DNA from: Clostridia bacterium
Lineage (GTDB): Bacteria; Bacillota; Clostridia; TANB77; CAG-508
Assembly (NCBI GenBank): GCA_022792135.1
Contig: JAAWAM010000009.1
Coordinates: 24,165-88,164, forward strand
Reading direction: 5' to 3'
DNA length: 64,000 nt
Shown here: piece by piece, positions 8,650-17,347 of the stretch
Position numbering within the stretch: the first letter of the stretch is position 1
Layout: every line of letters begins with the position of its first letter
Made by a program: the position numbers and the translations under genes
The notes under the pieces: generated by a model
Told to the model about the DNA's origin: nothing
What the model saw: only the letters and a program-made list of their open reading frames with translations
The model's database searches: none

Positions 8650-10236
8650 ATGCAAGAAAAAAAAGGATATGTAAGTTTTGTACTTCATGCTCACCTTCCT
8701 TTTATCCATCATCCTGAAAGTGATGACTATTTAGAGGAATCTTGGTTGTATGAAGCAATTTCAGAAACCTATCTACCATTACTCATAAATTTTCAAAAAC
8801 TAGTAGCAGAAGGCGTTAATTTTAGAATTACCATGTCTATGACTCCTCCTCTACTTTCTATGTTGGATAATAAATTATTACAAAGAAAATACATAAAATA
8901 TTTAAAAAAGTTAATTGAATTATCAAAAAAAGAAATCAAAAGAACAGCTGGTGATGAACGACTAAATAAACTTTCCCACTATTATTTTGACCGTTATTCA
9001 AATGATTTACATTTGTTTCAAGACGTGTACAAATGTAATTTAATTGAAGCTTTCAAACATTTTCAAGATATAGGAGTATTAGAAATTATCACTTGTGGTG
9101 CAACACATGGGTATTTCCCGATTCTTTATGTCAATGAAAAAACAGTCAAAGCACAAATTGCTGTTGGTGTTCAAACTTATGAAAGATACTTTGGAAGAAA
9201 ACCTCGTGGTATTTGGCTACCAGAATGTGGCTATGTTCCAGAAGCCGATAAATACTTAAAAGAATTTGGAATTGATTATATTATTACCGAATCTCATGGT
9301 ATTTTATATGCTAATCCTACTCCTGTATATGGTACTTTTGCTCCTATTGTATCCCCAGAAGGTGTCATTGCTTTTGGACGCGACATTGAATCATCTAGAC
9401 AAGTTTGGAGTTCCATTGATGGCTACCCTGGTGATTTTAATTATCGTGAATTTTATCGTGATATTGGCTATGAAGCTGATTATGATTATATAAAACCATA
9501 TATCGCTCATAACGGAGTTAGAGTTCATACAGGAATTAAATACTATAGAATTACAGGAAAAACAGAATTCAAAGACTATTATAATGTACAATGGGCAAAA
9601 GATTCTGCCGAAAAACAAGCAGGTCACTTTTTAGATTCCAGAACCAATCAAATTCATCATCTTTCTCAATATATGGACACTCCCCCAATCGTCTTATGTC
9701 CTTATGATGCTGAACTTTATGGGCATTGGTGGTATGAAGGACCTTATTGGCTATACATTTTATTTAAAAAGATTTATTATGATGATTGTAACTTTGAGTT
9801 AATTACACCATCTGAATATATTGACCAATATCCAAATATGCAAATTGCCTCTCCTTGTCGTTCAAGTTGGGGGGCTAATGGTTATAGTGAAGTTTGGTTA
9901 AACCCATCAAACGACTATGTTCATAGGCATTTACACGTTGCTGGCGACAGAATGTGTGAATTGGCAAATCTTTATCCAAAAGCAAAAGGATTACAAAAAA
10001 AAGCATTAAATCAATGTGCTAGAGAACTTTTATTAGCACAAAGTAGTGATTGGTTATTTATTATTACCAATGGAACCATGGTAGATTATGCCAAAAAAAG
10101 GATTAAAGACCATATTGGAAGATTTACAAAATTATATGAACAAATTAAACAAAACCATATTGATGAAGATTTTTTGAAAGATATTTCTAAAAAAGACTGT
10201 GTTTTTCCTGATATTGATTATAAAATCTATTTATAA
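8650..10236 (+). CDS. GH57 family 1,4-alpha-glucan branching enzyme (DUF1957)
   Basis: This 528-residue glycoside hydrolase family 57 protein probably forms alpha-1,6 branches in glycogen-like glucan. Motifs seen: VLHAHLPFI (N-terminal histidines), THGYFP, GIWLPECGY with the likely nucleophile Glu, and CPYDAELYGHWWYEGP with the acid Asp, then the C-terminal DUF1957 helical domain (SWGANGYSEVWLN, LLLAQSSDW). The start is the ATG at 8650, preceded by AAAGGAGAATATC. An in-frame ATG at 8566 upstream lies inside the leader hairpins and lacks a ribosome site. The terminator follows directly. CGGA occurs here only in the AAC GGA phase. Confidence 0.9.
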   Translation: MQEKKGYVSFVLHAHLPFIHHPESDDYLEESWLYEAISETYLPLLINFQKLVAEGVNFRITMSMTPPLLSMLDNKLLQRKYIKYLKKLIELSKKEIKRTAGDERLNKLSHYYFDRYSNDLHLFQDVYKCNLIEAFKHFQDIGVLEIITCGATHGYFPILYVNEKTVKAQIAVGVQTYERYFGRKPRGIWLPECGYVPEADKYLKEFGIDYIITESHGILYANPTPVYGTFAPIVSPEGVIAFGRDIESSRQVWSSIDGYPGDFNYREFYRDIGYEADYDYIKPYIAHNGVRVHTGIKYYRITGKTEFKDYYNVQWAKDSAEKQAGHFLDSRTNQIHHLSQYMDTPPIVLCPYDAELYGHWWYEGPYWLYILFKKIYYDDCNFELITPSEYIDQYPNMQIASPCRSSWGANGYSEVWLNPSNDYVHRHLHVAGDRMCELANLYPKAKGLQKKALNQCARELLLAQSSDWLFIITNGTMVDYAKKRIKDHIGRFTKLYEQIKQNHIDEDFLKDISKKDCVFPDIDYKIYL

Positions 10237-10245
10237 ATTAAAACC

Positions 10246-10287
10246 AAAAAAGATATCATAACATTTTTGTTAACTGATATCTTTTTT
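10246..10287 (+). terminator. rho-independent terminator after the GH57 gene
   Basis: AAAAAAGATATCA pairs with TGATATCTTTTTT around a ~16-base loop, starting ten bases after the GH57 stop and ending in a T run. Confidence 0.75.
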
Positions 10288-10401
10288 TAATTAACAATCT
10301 TCTAAAAAGGACAATTTTCCAATTTATAAAATTAGCATACTATAGTGTATAAGTTTTGAACATTTAGTAGATACTAATTTTATGGGAAGGGAGTTTTCTA
10401 G

Positions 10402-11271
10402 ATGAAATCATTATGTATAAAAACCAATCATTCGAATCAATTAGAATATCTATTAAATGAATTAAAACATTTAGAGTTAGAAGAAGTTTGTTTTACCTGT
10501 AAACAATTTAAACATTATAAAAATATTATTATCCATTATCGTGGTAATCATGATTCAATTTTTTTAAATAAAATAAGCTCTGCCCTATCTCTTCTAGTGA
10601 TTGACGAACTAGAAGAACATTTTTTGAAAAGAATTCTACTTCAAAGTTATTTCTATTTTGATAGGAAAGAACGTAGTCAAATTCTAAATTTGTGTTTTGA
10701 TATCAATGCAAATGATTTTTCAACTATTTTTGATCAGAAATTCAAAATTCTTACAAATTGCTTTTATCAGTTTCTTTCTGAACATAAGTCATTGGTATTA
10801 AATGGTTTTACGAATTTTAGAATAAAAGCTTATTTCGATCTTTTAGATGATATCGTAAATGAAGCTGTTAATAGTTTCATAATTGAAAAAGAATATTTGG
10901 AATTTATCTCTTTATTAAAATTGTACATTAATTCTCAAGGTAGTAACTGTGATATGGTTCACATGATTTATTCCAATTCGGAATCTATTTTATTAGACGA
11001 AAATAAGGAAATCATTATCCATTCAGATGATACTTTTAAAGCAAAATATTTAAGTGATATTAGTTTTTCCTCCAATGATTATACACTTAATTCCTTACTT
11101 ACTCTTTTGCCTAAAAAAATATATATTCACTTAATAGATTCTTATATCGATGAATTTATTCATACTTTACAGGCTGTGTTTGAAAATAGAGTGCATATTT
11201 GCTCAGACTGTAATATTTGTAAACTTTATAAAAATGCGGAAAAAGCAAAAAGTCCTAATACGATTTATTAA
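10402..11271 (+). CDS. ytxC: YtxC-like sporulation-associated protein
   Basis: This 289-residue protein matches the YtxC family by length and motifs: an alpha-helical N-terminus, FLKRILLQSYFYFDRKER, NGFTNFRIKAYFDLLDDIVNEAVNSF and a late LIDSYIDEFIHTLQAVFENRV...CSDCNIC segment. In Bacillus YtxC is associated with sporulation but has no defined biochemical role. The gene has a GGAAGGGAGTTTTCTAG ribosome site, is monocistronic, and ends in a bidirectional terminator shared with the convergent lipoprotein-like gene. With gpr nearby it supports a spore-forming ancestor. Confidence 0.75.
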   Translation: MKSLCIKTNHSNQLEYLLNELKHLELEEVCFTCKQFKHYKNIIIHYRGNHDSIFLNKISSALSLLVIDELEEHFLKRILLQSYFYFDRKERSQILNLCFDINANDFSTIFDQKFKILTNCFYQFLSEHKSLVLNGFTNFRIKAYFDLLDDIVNEAVNSFIIEKEYLEFISLLKLYINSQGSNCDMVHMIYSNSESILLDENKEIIIHSDDTFKAKYLSDISFSSNDYTLNSLLTLLPKKIYIHLIDSYIDEFIHTLQAVFENRVHICSDCNICKLYKNAEKAKSPNTIY

Positions 11272-11295
11272 TAGCAAATCGTATTGGGACTTTAA
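11248..11295. terminator. bidirectional terminator between convergent genes
   Basis: AAAGTCCTAATACGATTT pairs with AAATCGTATTGGGACTTT with T runs on both strands. It overlaps the ytxC-like stop and lies just outside the stop of the convergent gene at 11299. Confidence 0.75.
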
Positions 11296-11298
11296 TTT

Positions 11299-11862
11299 CT
11301 AACTTAAAGAACGAATGGCTTCTTGCAAACCTGGCAATAAAACTTCTTCTAATTCATCATTGGAAACTACTTTCCATTTTTCTTCTTCTTTTATGGCTTC
11401 AATTGTTTTGGTTATGGTTGTTGTTTGAACTTGTTCACTTTTAAGTTCTTCTATGAAATAGTTCTCAATTTCTTTTTCTGTTGCACCAGAAAGATCTGCT
11501 TTTAATGCTTTTTGCATATAATTATTTACAATTGTTTTAAAGTCTTTATTGGTTACTTCTATTTCAACCTTTGCTTTCTCTGCCTCTTTTGTTACTTTTG
11601 TAACTTTCCAAGTCATTTTGTTAAATAATAATTTTTGTGTTTCTGCACCAAATTCTTCATCCTTTACTAAATCTTCTCCACTTATGAATTCTTGTGCTTT
11701 TGCAAAATCGCCTTCTCTTAAATTGGTTAGTAAACCATCTACTGATTTTTTTGGATCACTTGATGTTACTATCATAACGGTTAATACTACTGCTATTACT
11801 AGTATTACCATTACCCCTATTAAGGTTGCTACCCAAGACATTTTTTTCTTTTTTTCGTTCAT
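11299..11862 (-). CDS. membrane-anchored DUF4878/DUF5105-like protein
   Basis: This 187-residue protein has a lysine-rich start, one N-terminal membrane helix (residues ~9-32, WVATLIGVMVILVIAVVLTVMIV) and an exterior domain. The domain resembles NTF2-like DUF4878/DUF5105 folds: helices (DPKKSVDGLLTNLREGDFAKAQEFI) followed by strands containing WKVTKVTKEAEKAKVEIEVTN and a conserved KWKV near the C-terminus. There is no lipobox cysteine. It is followed by the bidirectional terminator and preceded by a separate gpr unit. The function is unknown and the family assignment is by fold-like pattern only. Confidence 0.6.
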   Translation of the reverse strand: MNEKKKKMSWVATLIGVMVILVIAVVLTVMIVTSSDPKKSVDGLLTNLREGDFAKAQEFISGEDLVKDEEFGAETQKLLFNKMTWKVTKVTKEAEKAKVEIEVTNKDFKTIVNNYMQKALKADLSGATEKEIENYFIEELKSEQVQTTTITKTIEAIKEEEKWKVVSNDELEEVLLPGLQEAIRSLS

Positions 11863-11981
11863 ATAAATTCTCTTCCCTTCTTACTTATATTATTACATTT
11901 CAATTATATCCTAACTCTTTCTTCTTTACAATGTTTTTCGATTTTTTCCGCCAAAAATTATGACTTTCGTTCTTTGTTTCT

Positions 11982-12968
11982 TTAAAGACTACGATTAATT
12001 CCTTGTGCTACAATATCTTTCATATTTTCTATTAAATCATCAATTTCCTTTGGTGTTACAATTAAATTATAGTCTTTTGGTAACAAGGCCTCTTTAATCT
12101 CTTGATAGTTATCTTCTTGTTTTAATTGATTTAAATAGTCATTGGATTTGGCTTCGTCTTGCAATTTTTGAATGAATAAGTCTAAACTATCATTTACTAA
12201 TACGGCTGTTTCTACAACTGTAGGAATTCCAATAGCCACTACAGGAATTCCTAATGTCTTTTCACTAATTTCACTTCTGGTGTTTCCTACTCCAGCTCCT
12301 GGCACAATTCCTGTATCAGACAATTGTACTGTGCTACTAATTCTTTCAATGCTTCTAGATGCTAAAGCATCAATTACAATCACTAATTTCGGATGAATAT
12401 TGTCTACAATTCCTTTTAAAATCTCAACTGTTTCAATTCCAGTTGTTCCTAATACACCTGGTGATATAGCACTTACCATTCTGGTTCCTTCTTCTACATA
12501 TTGTGGTAAGTAGTTAATAATATGTCTGGTTACTTCTATCTCATTAATGACTTTTGGCCCTAGACTATCTGGCGTAACATATATATTTCCTAATCCTACT
12601 ACTAAGACCTCTCCTTGTGAATCAATATGTGTATCCACTATTTTTTTCAATTCATTAGACAAGGTATCTGCTGCTTTTGTAATGTCTTCCTCTTGTGCTA
12701 TTTTTAATTTCTTCACATCAATTGTTACATACGTACCAATTGGTTTTCCAATGGCTTTTTCACCGTTTTCATTTGTGATTTTTACTCGTTCTACTTTTAT
12801 ATTTTCATTGATTTCTTCTTTTTCACTTTCAATTCCATCAATTTGTCCTTCTACTTGATTTGCTTTTTCATATAGTTCTCTTCTTTCTGACGCTAAATCT
12901 GTTCTAAAATTGAATGGTTGCATTGTATCTTGACTTTCAATCATTACATTTTTTTTCTCTTGATTCAT
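11982..12968 (-). CDS. gpr: germination protease GPR (spore protease)
   Basis: GPR degrades small acid-soluble proteins when spores germinate. The 328-residue protein shows the N-terminal propeptide start (FNFRTDLASERRELYE), the family signature VVGLGNIYVTPDSLGPKVI, TTGIETVEILKGIV, VIDALASRSIERISSTVQLSDTGIVPGAGVGN and IPTVVETAVLVNDSLDL. The length is slightly below the Bacillus enzyme. An AGGGATAAT site precedes the ATG at 12968. The gene implies that the organism makes, or recently made, endospores. Confidence 0.95.
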   Translation of the reverse strand: MNQEKKNVMIESQDTMQPFNFRTDLASERRELYEKANQVEGQIDGIESEKEEINENIKVERVKITNENGEKAIGKPIGTYVTIDVKKLKIAQEEDITKAADTLSNELKKIVDTHIDSQGEVLVVGLGNIYVTPDSLGPKVINEIEVTRHIINYLPQYVEEGTRMVSAISPGVLGTTGIETVEILKGIVDNIHPKLVIVIDALASRSIERISSTVQLSDTGIVPGAGVGNTRSEISEKTLGIPVVAIGIPTVVETAVLVNDSLDLFIQKLQDEAKSNDYLNQLKQEDNYQEIKEALLPKDYNLIVTPKEIDDLIENMKDIVAQGINRSL

Positions 12969-13046
12969 AATTATCCCTCCATTTTTTATTATTGTTCTAA
13001 AAAATGAAGTTTTTTATACTAAAAAATTTGAATATTATTGAATCAT

Positions 13047-13553
13047 CTATTTTTCCTTGTTCTCTTCTTGTTTTCTTCTGTAGTTGTCACATACTCTATG
13101 TATTAGCCCTTCTGAAAATTTTGTAATTTCTAATATTTCTCTTTGTGTTTTTCCCGCTTCGCATAACTCTAGAATTGTTTTTACTTGTTTTAATTCTGTT
13201 TGTTGTATAAATTCTTTCATTTTCTTTTGTTCATTTTCTGCTAGATATATACTATTCTCATGTGATTTAGCATAGTCAATTGCTTGTTGAATTTCTCCTT
13301 GTTTTATACATTCACGAATATATAAATTTATCCTCTTATATCTTTTATTTTCTTCTTTATTTCCTTGCTTATCTAATTCTTTATCTTCACTCCTTCTTAT
13401 TTCCCCTTGTTTTTTCAAATGAAATATATCATTGGCAACTGTTTGTATACTAACATTTAAAATATCTGCTATTTCTTGATTCTTTTTTCCTACCTTATAT
13501 GATTCTTTTACTTTTTTTCTTCTTTCTTCTAATTCATCTTCTTTTTTACTCAT
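13047..13553 (-). CDS. HTH-module protein A (one HTH module, conserved C-terminal domain)
   Basis: This 168-residue protein starts MSKKEDELEERRKKVKE. The ATG at 13553 has an AGAGGG site; a longer in-frame start at 13592 lacks one. Residues ~9-50 form a resolvase/Hin-like HTH (YKVGKKNQEIADILNVSIQTVANDIFHLKKQGEI). After a basic linker comes a C-terminal helical domain (LYIRECIKQGEIQQAIDYAKSHENS, then ILELCEAGKTQREILEITKFSEGLI, itself HTH-like). It is a paralogue of the next gene (13683-14366), with a nearly identical C-terminal half and nearly identical upstream sequence. It probably binds DNA; its role is unknown. Confidence 0.7.
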   Translation of the reverse strand: MSKKEDELEERRKKVKESYKVGKKNQEIADILNVSIQTVANDIFHLKKQGEIRRSEDKELDKQGNKEENKRYKRINLYIRECIKQGEIQQAIDYAKSHENSIYLAENEQKKMKEFIQQTELKQVKTILELCEAGKTQREILEITKFSEGLIHRVCDNYRRKQEENKEK

Positions 13554-13682
13554 TTTTATTCCCTCTATTTTATAAATGATACCTCCTATCATAATAGTTG
13601 TGTAAAATATCCTAAGTTTATGTGGCTTACTGTTTATCTTTGCTTCTGCTTAATTGTTTTGATAGTTTATGTATTGAATCAT

Positions 13683-14366
13683 CTATTTTTCCTTGTCCTC
13701 TTCTTGTTTTCTTCTGTATCTATCATATACTTCATATATTAGCCCTTCTGAAAATTTTGTAATTTCTAATATTTCTCTTTGTGTTTTTCCCACTTCGCAT
13801 AACTCTAGAATTGTTTTTACTTGTTTTAATTCTGTTTGTTGTATAAATTCTTTCATTTTCTTTTGTTCATTTTCTGTTAGATGCATGCTATTCTCATGTG
13901 ATTTAGCATAGTCAATTGCTTGTTGAATTTCTCCTTGTTTTATACATTCACGAATATATAACTTTATCCTCTTATATCTTTTACTTTCTTTTTTATTTCC
14001 TTGCTTATCTAATTCTTTTACTTTTTCTCTTCTTTTTTCTATTATTTCTTTTCTTTCTTTTCCTGTTATTTCCCCTTGTTTTCTCAAATAATATATATCA
14101 TTCTTAACTGTTTGTTTTGAAATACCTAAAATATCTGCTATTTCTTGACTTGTTTTTCCTGCTTTATATAATTCTTTTACTTTTTCTCTTCTTTCTTCTA
14201 TTTTTCCTGTTATTTCTCCTCGCCCTTTCAAATAATATATATCATTGGCAACTGTTTGTTTACTAACTTTTAAAATATTTGCTATTTCTTGATTTGTTTT
14301 TCCTTCCTCATATAATTCTTTTACTTTTTCTCTTCTTTTTTTTATTTTCTCTTCTTTTTTACTCAT
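13683..14366 (-). CDS. HTH-module protein B (two HTH modules plus a third partial one)
   Basis: This 227-residue protein contains tandem copies of a ~46-residue module. Copy 1 is at ~12-54 (REKVKELYEEGKTNQEIAN...) and copy 2 at ~58-101 (REKVKELYKAGKTSQEIAD...). The beginning of a third (REKVKELDKQGNK) runs straight into the C-terminal domain shared with protein A. Each module predicts an HTH with recognition helix SKQTVANDIYYL or SKQTVKNDIYYL. The two neighbouring genes thus differ mainly by the number of modules, suggesting recent duplication and module expansion. An AGAGGGAATAA site precedes the ATG. Confidence 0.72.
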   Translation of the reverse strand: MSKKEEKIKKRREKVKELYEEGKTNQEIANILKVSKQTVANDIYYLKGRGEITGKIEERREKVKELYKAGKTSQEIADILGISKQTVKNDIYYLRKQGEITGKERKEIIEKRREKVKELDKQGNKKESKRYKRIKLYIRECIKQGEIQQAIDYAKSHENSMHLTENEQKKMKEFIQQTELKQVKTILELCEVGKTQREILEITKFSEGLIYEVYDRYRRKQEEDKEK

Positions 14367-14430
14367 ATTTATTCCCTCTATTTTATATCAATCTGATAAT
14401 ATTTATTCCGAATTGTTATATTTGCATAAA

Positions 14431-17264
14431 TTAGTCTTCTAAATATTTCTTTAAAAACTTTCCTGTATAACTTCTTTCATTTTTACAAATTTGTTCTGGT
14501 GTTCCAACAGCTACTACTTCTCCACCGTTATCTCCACCTTCTGGTCCTAAATCAATGATATGGTCACACGTTTTAATTAAATCTAAATTATGTTCAATGA
14601 CAATAATCGTATTTCCTGTATCCACTAATCTTTGTAAAATATCTACTAATTTGTGAACATCGGCAATATGAAGCCCTGTCGTTGGTTCATCTAAAATATA
14701 TAAGGTTTTACCTGTCGCTCTTTTTGATAATTCTGTGGCTAATTTTACCCTTTGAGCTTCTCCTCCTGATAAAGTTGTGGAAGGTTGTCCTAATTTGATA
14801 TAGCTTAGACCCACATCATATAGCGTTTGCATTTTTTGTTTGATTTTTGGTATTTTATCAAAGAAATGTAAGGCTTCTTCTACTGTCATATCTAAAACAT
14901 CTGAAATAGATTTTCCTTTATATTTAACTTCTAAGGTCTCTCGATTATATCTTTTCCCCTTACATACTTCGCATGGTACATAAATGTCTGGTAAAAAATG
15001 CATCTCAATTTTGTGTACACCATCTCCATTACAGCTTTCACATCTACCACCTGCTACATTAAAACTAAATCTGCCTTTTTGATAACCACGTAATTTCGCT
15101 TCTTCTGTACTAGCAAAAATATCTCTAATTAAATCAAATACTCCTGTATAAGTTGCTGGATTAGAACGAGGTGTTCTTCCAATTGGAGATTGGTCAATGT
15201 TAATAATTTTATCTATATTTTGCAGTCCCTTTACTGCTTTACATTTTCCTGGTTTTTCATTCGAACCATTTAATTCTTTCGCAATGGTTTTATATAGTAC
15301 TTCATTGACTAAAGTCGATTTTCCGTGAGCCAGATACTCCTGTTACACAGTTAAATACCCCAAGTGGAAATTTTACACTAATGTTTTTCAAATTGTTTTC
15401 ACTTGCTCCTTGCACTTCAATTACCTTAGATTTTAAATGTTTTCTCCTCTTTTTTGGGATATCTATTTTCTTCCTTCCACTTAAATATTGTCCTGTTACA
15501 GAATCTTTTACTTGTTTTACTTCTTCTGCTGTTCCGCTGAGCCATAACTTTTCCCCCATGGGTTCCTGCTCCTGGTCCAATATCAATGATTTGGTCTGCT
15601 GCTAACATGGTATCTTCATCATGTTCTACAACAAGAAGAGTATTTCCTAAATCCCTTAGTTTTTTTAAAGTTGCCAATAATTTGTCATTATCTCTTTGAT
15701 GTAATCCAATACTTGGTTCATCTAAAATATACAAAACACCTGTTAGTCCAGAACCAATTTGTGTAGCTAAACGAATTCTTTGTGCTTCTCCACCAGATAA
15801 GGTTCCTGCACTTCTAGATAGGGTTAAGTATTCTAATCCCACATCTATTAAGAATTGTAGCCTTTGAGCAATTTCCTTTAAAATTAGTTCTGAAATCATT
15901 CTTTGCGTTTTGTTTAATTCTAATCGTCCAAAATATTCTTTAATATTGCGAATGGACATTTCTGTCACTTCATTAATATTTTTATCTCCTACCTTAATGG
16001 CTAAAATTTCAGGTTTTAATCTAGCTCCATGACAAGCATGACACTGAGAATTCGTCATATACATTTCATAAAAGTCACGCATTCCTTGTGATTTTGTTTC
16101 ATGATGACGTCGATCTAATGTTGGTATTACTCCTTCAAATGGTGCTGTAAATTTTCTTGTTCCTGCATAAGAAGAATATTCAAAATCAATTTCTTCTTCT
16201 CCTGTTCCATATAGTATTTTTTCCATAAACCAATGTGGTAAATCTTTTATTTTTTTGTTTTTGATTTCTACTCCATAATGACTTCCAATGCTTTCAAAAT
16301 ACATTTTTGCCATGGTGTCCCCTTTTTTCATGGTACTCGAACCAAAGGCTTTGATTCCATCATATAGGGTTTTGTTTTTGTCTGGAACAATTAAGTCTTC
16401 ATCCATTTTCATTAAGTATCCAATTCCTGTACATTCTGGACAAGCTCCAAATGGATTGTTAAAAGAAAACATCCTTGGTGTTAATTCTGGAAAACTAAAG
16501 CCACAGTCTGGACAAGCATAGTTACAACTATATAAAATCGGTTTACTTCCTACTACGTCAATTAATACTAAATTATCTGCGTGTTTTAAGGCAATTTCTA
16601 CGGATTCTGTTAATCGGCTAATAATATCTGGCTTAATCACTAGTCTGTCTACAATTAATTCAATTTCGTGTTTTTTCTTTCTGTCAATTTGGATATCATC
16701 TGATAATTCATAGTTTTCGCCATCGATTCTAACTCTTACAAAACCTTCTTTTTGATAGTTTTCTAATTGCTTTGTATATTCTCCTTTTCGCCCTCTTACT
16801 ACAGGAGCCAATACTTGTATTTTGGTTCCTTCTGGTAAACTCATAATATTATCAATCATTTGGTCAATGCTTTGCTTTTCTATTTTTTTCCCACAATTTG
16901 GACAGTATGGTACTCCAATACGTGCATATAATAAACGAATATAATCGTAAATTTCAGTAACGGTTCCTACTGTTGAACGTGGATTTTTAGAAGTTGTTTT
17001 TTGATCGATGGAAATGGCTGGTGAAAGTCCATCAATTCTTTCTACATCTGGTTTTTCCATTAGTCCTAAAAATTGTCTGGCATAAGATGATAAACTTTCT
17101 ACATATCTTCTTTGCCCTTCTGCATATAAAGTATCAAATGCTAATGAGGATTTTCCAGAACCAGAAAGTCCAGTTACAACTACTAATTTATCTCTTGGTA
17201 TCTCTAAATCTATATTTTTTAAATTGTGTTCTTTTGCACCTCTAATTATTATTTTATCGTTCAT
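14431..17264 (-). CDS. uvrA: excinuclease ABC subunit A, decoded through two +1 frameshifts
   Basis: UvrA is the damage-recognition ATPase of nucleotide excision repair. N-terminal Walker A is GLSGSGKS (32-39), followed by zinc cysteines ([23 protein letters not shown]), signature [12 protein letters not shown] and Walker [14 protein letters not shown]. The frame breaks at 15536 (after ...GGKVMAQ) and again at 15325 (after ...VTGVSGS), inside the second Walker A. At both places skipping the C of CGGA restores a continuous protein: [11 protein letters not shown] and [17 protein letters not shown]. The rest is intact ([38 protein letters not shown]). Two skips give 943 residues, a normal UvrA length. 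A promoter and palindrome lie just upstream. Confidence 0.9.
15322..15325 (-). other. +1 recoding site CGGA in uvrA (second Walker A)
   Basis: Context on the minus strand is TCT GGC TCA C GGA AAA TCG ACT. Zero frame gives GSRKIDFSQ-stop; skipping C gives the invariant P-loop GSGKST. The affected glycine is one that no functional UvrA lacks, so the correct frame is not in doubt. Confidence 0.85.
15533..15536 (-). other. +1 recoding site CGGA in uvrA (end of first ATPase domain)
   Basis: Context is ATG GCT CAG C GGA ACA GCA GAA. Zero frame continues about 35 codons of unrelated sequence to a stop at 15426. Skipping the C gives the usual UvrA run G-G-x-V-x-A-x-G-T-x-E-E. Confidence 0.85.
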
Positions 17265-17270
17265 AATTTT

Positions 17271-17301
17271 ACCCCCAGAATATTATACTATATTCTAGGG
17301 G
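17271..17301. promoter_or_regulatory. palindrome overlapping the uvrA promoter (possible operator)
   Basis: CCCCCAGAATA and TATTCTAGGGG (11-bp arms, one mismatch, 8-bp spacer) flank and include the uvrA -10 box. The position suggests a repressor operator. It does not match the Bacillus SOS box (GAACnnnnGTTC), so I do not call it a LexA site. Confidence 0.5.
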
Positions 17302-17310
17302 TAAAAACAA
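17282..17310 (-). promoter_or_regulatory. sigma-A-type promoter of uvrA
   Basis: On the minus strand there is a -35 TTGTTT (17310-17305), a spacer of 17 bases, and a perfect -10 TATAAT (17287-17282). The start codon is at 17264, giving a very short leader. Confidence 0.65.
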
Positions 17311-17347
17311 GAGTTTGGTTATTTTTTTGTTATAACTTTTTCTATAT

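Noticed and set aside
8566-8650. 28-residue longer GH57 start
   Set aside because: It lies within leader hairpins without a ribosome site. The ATG at 8650 has AAAGGAG.
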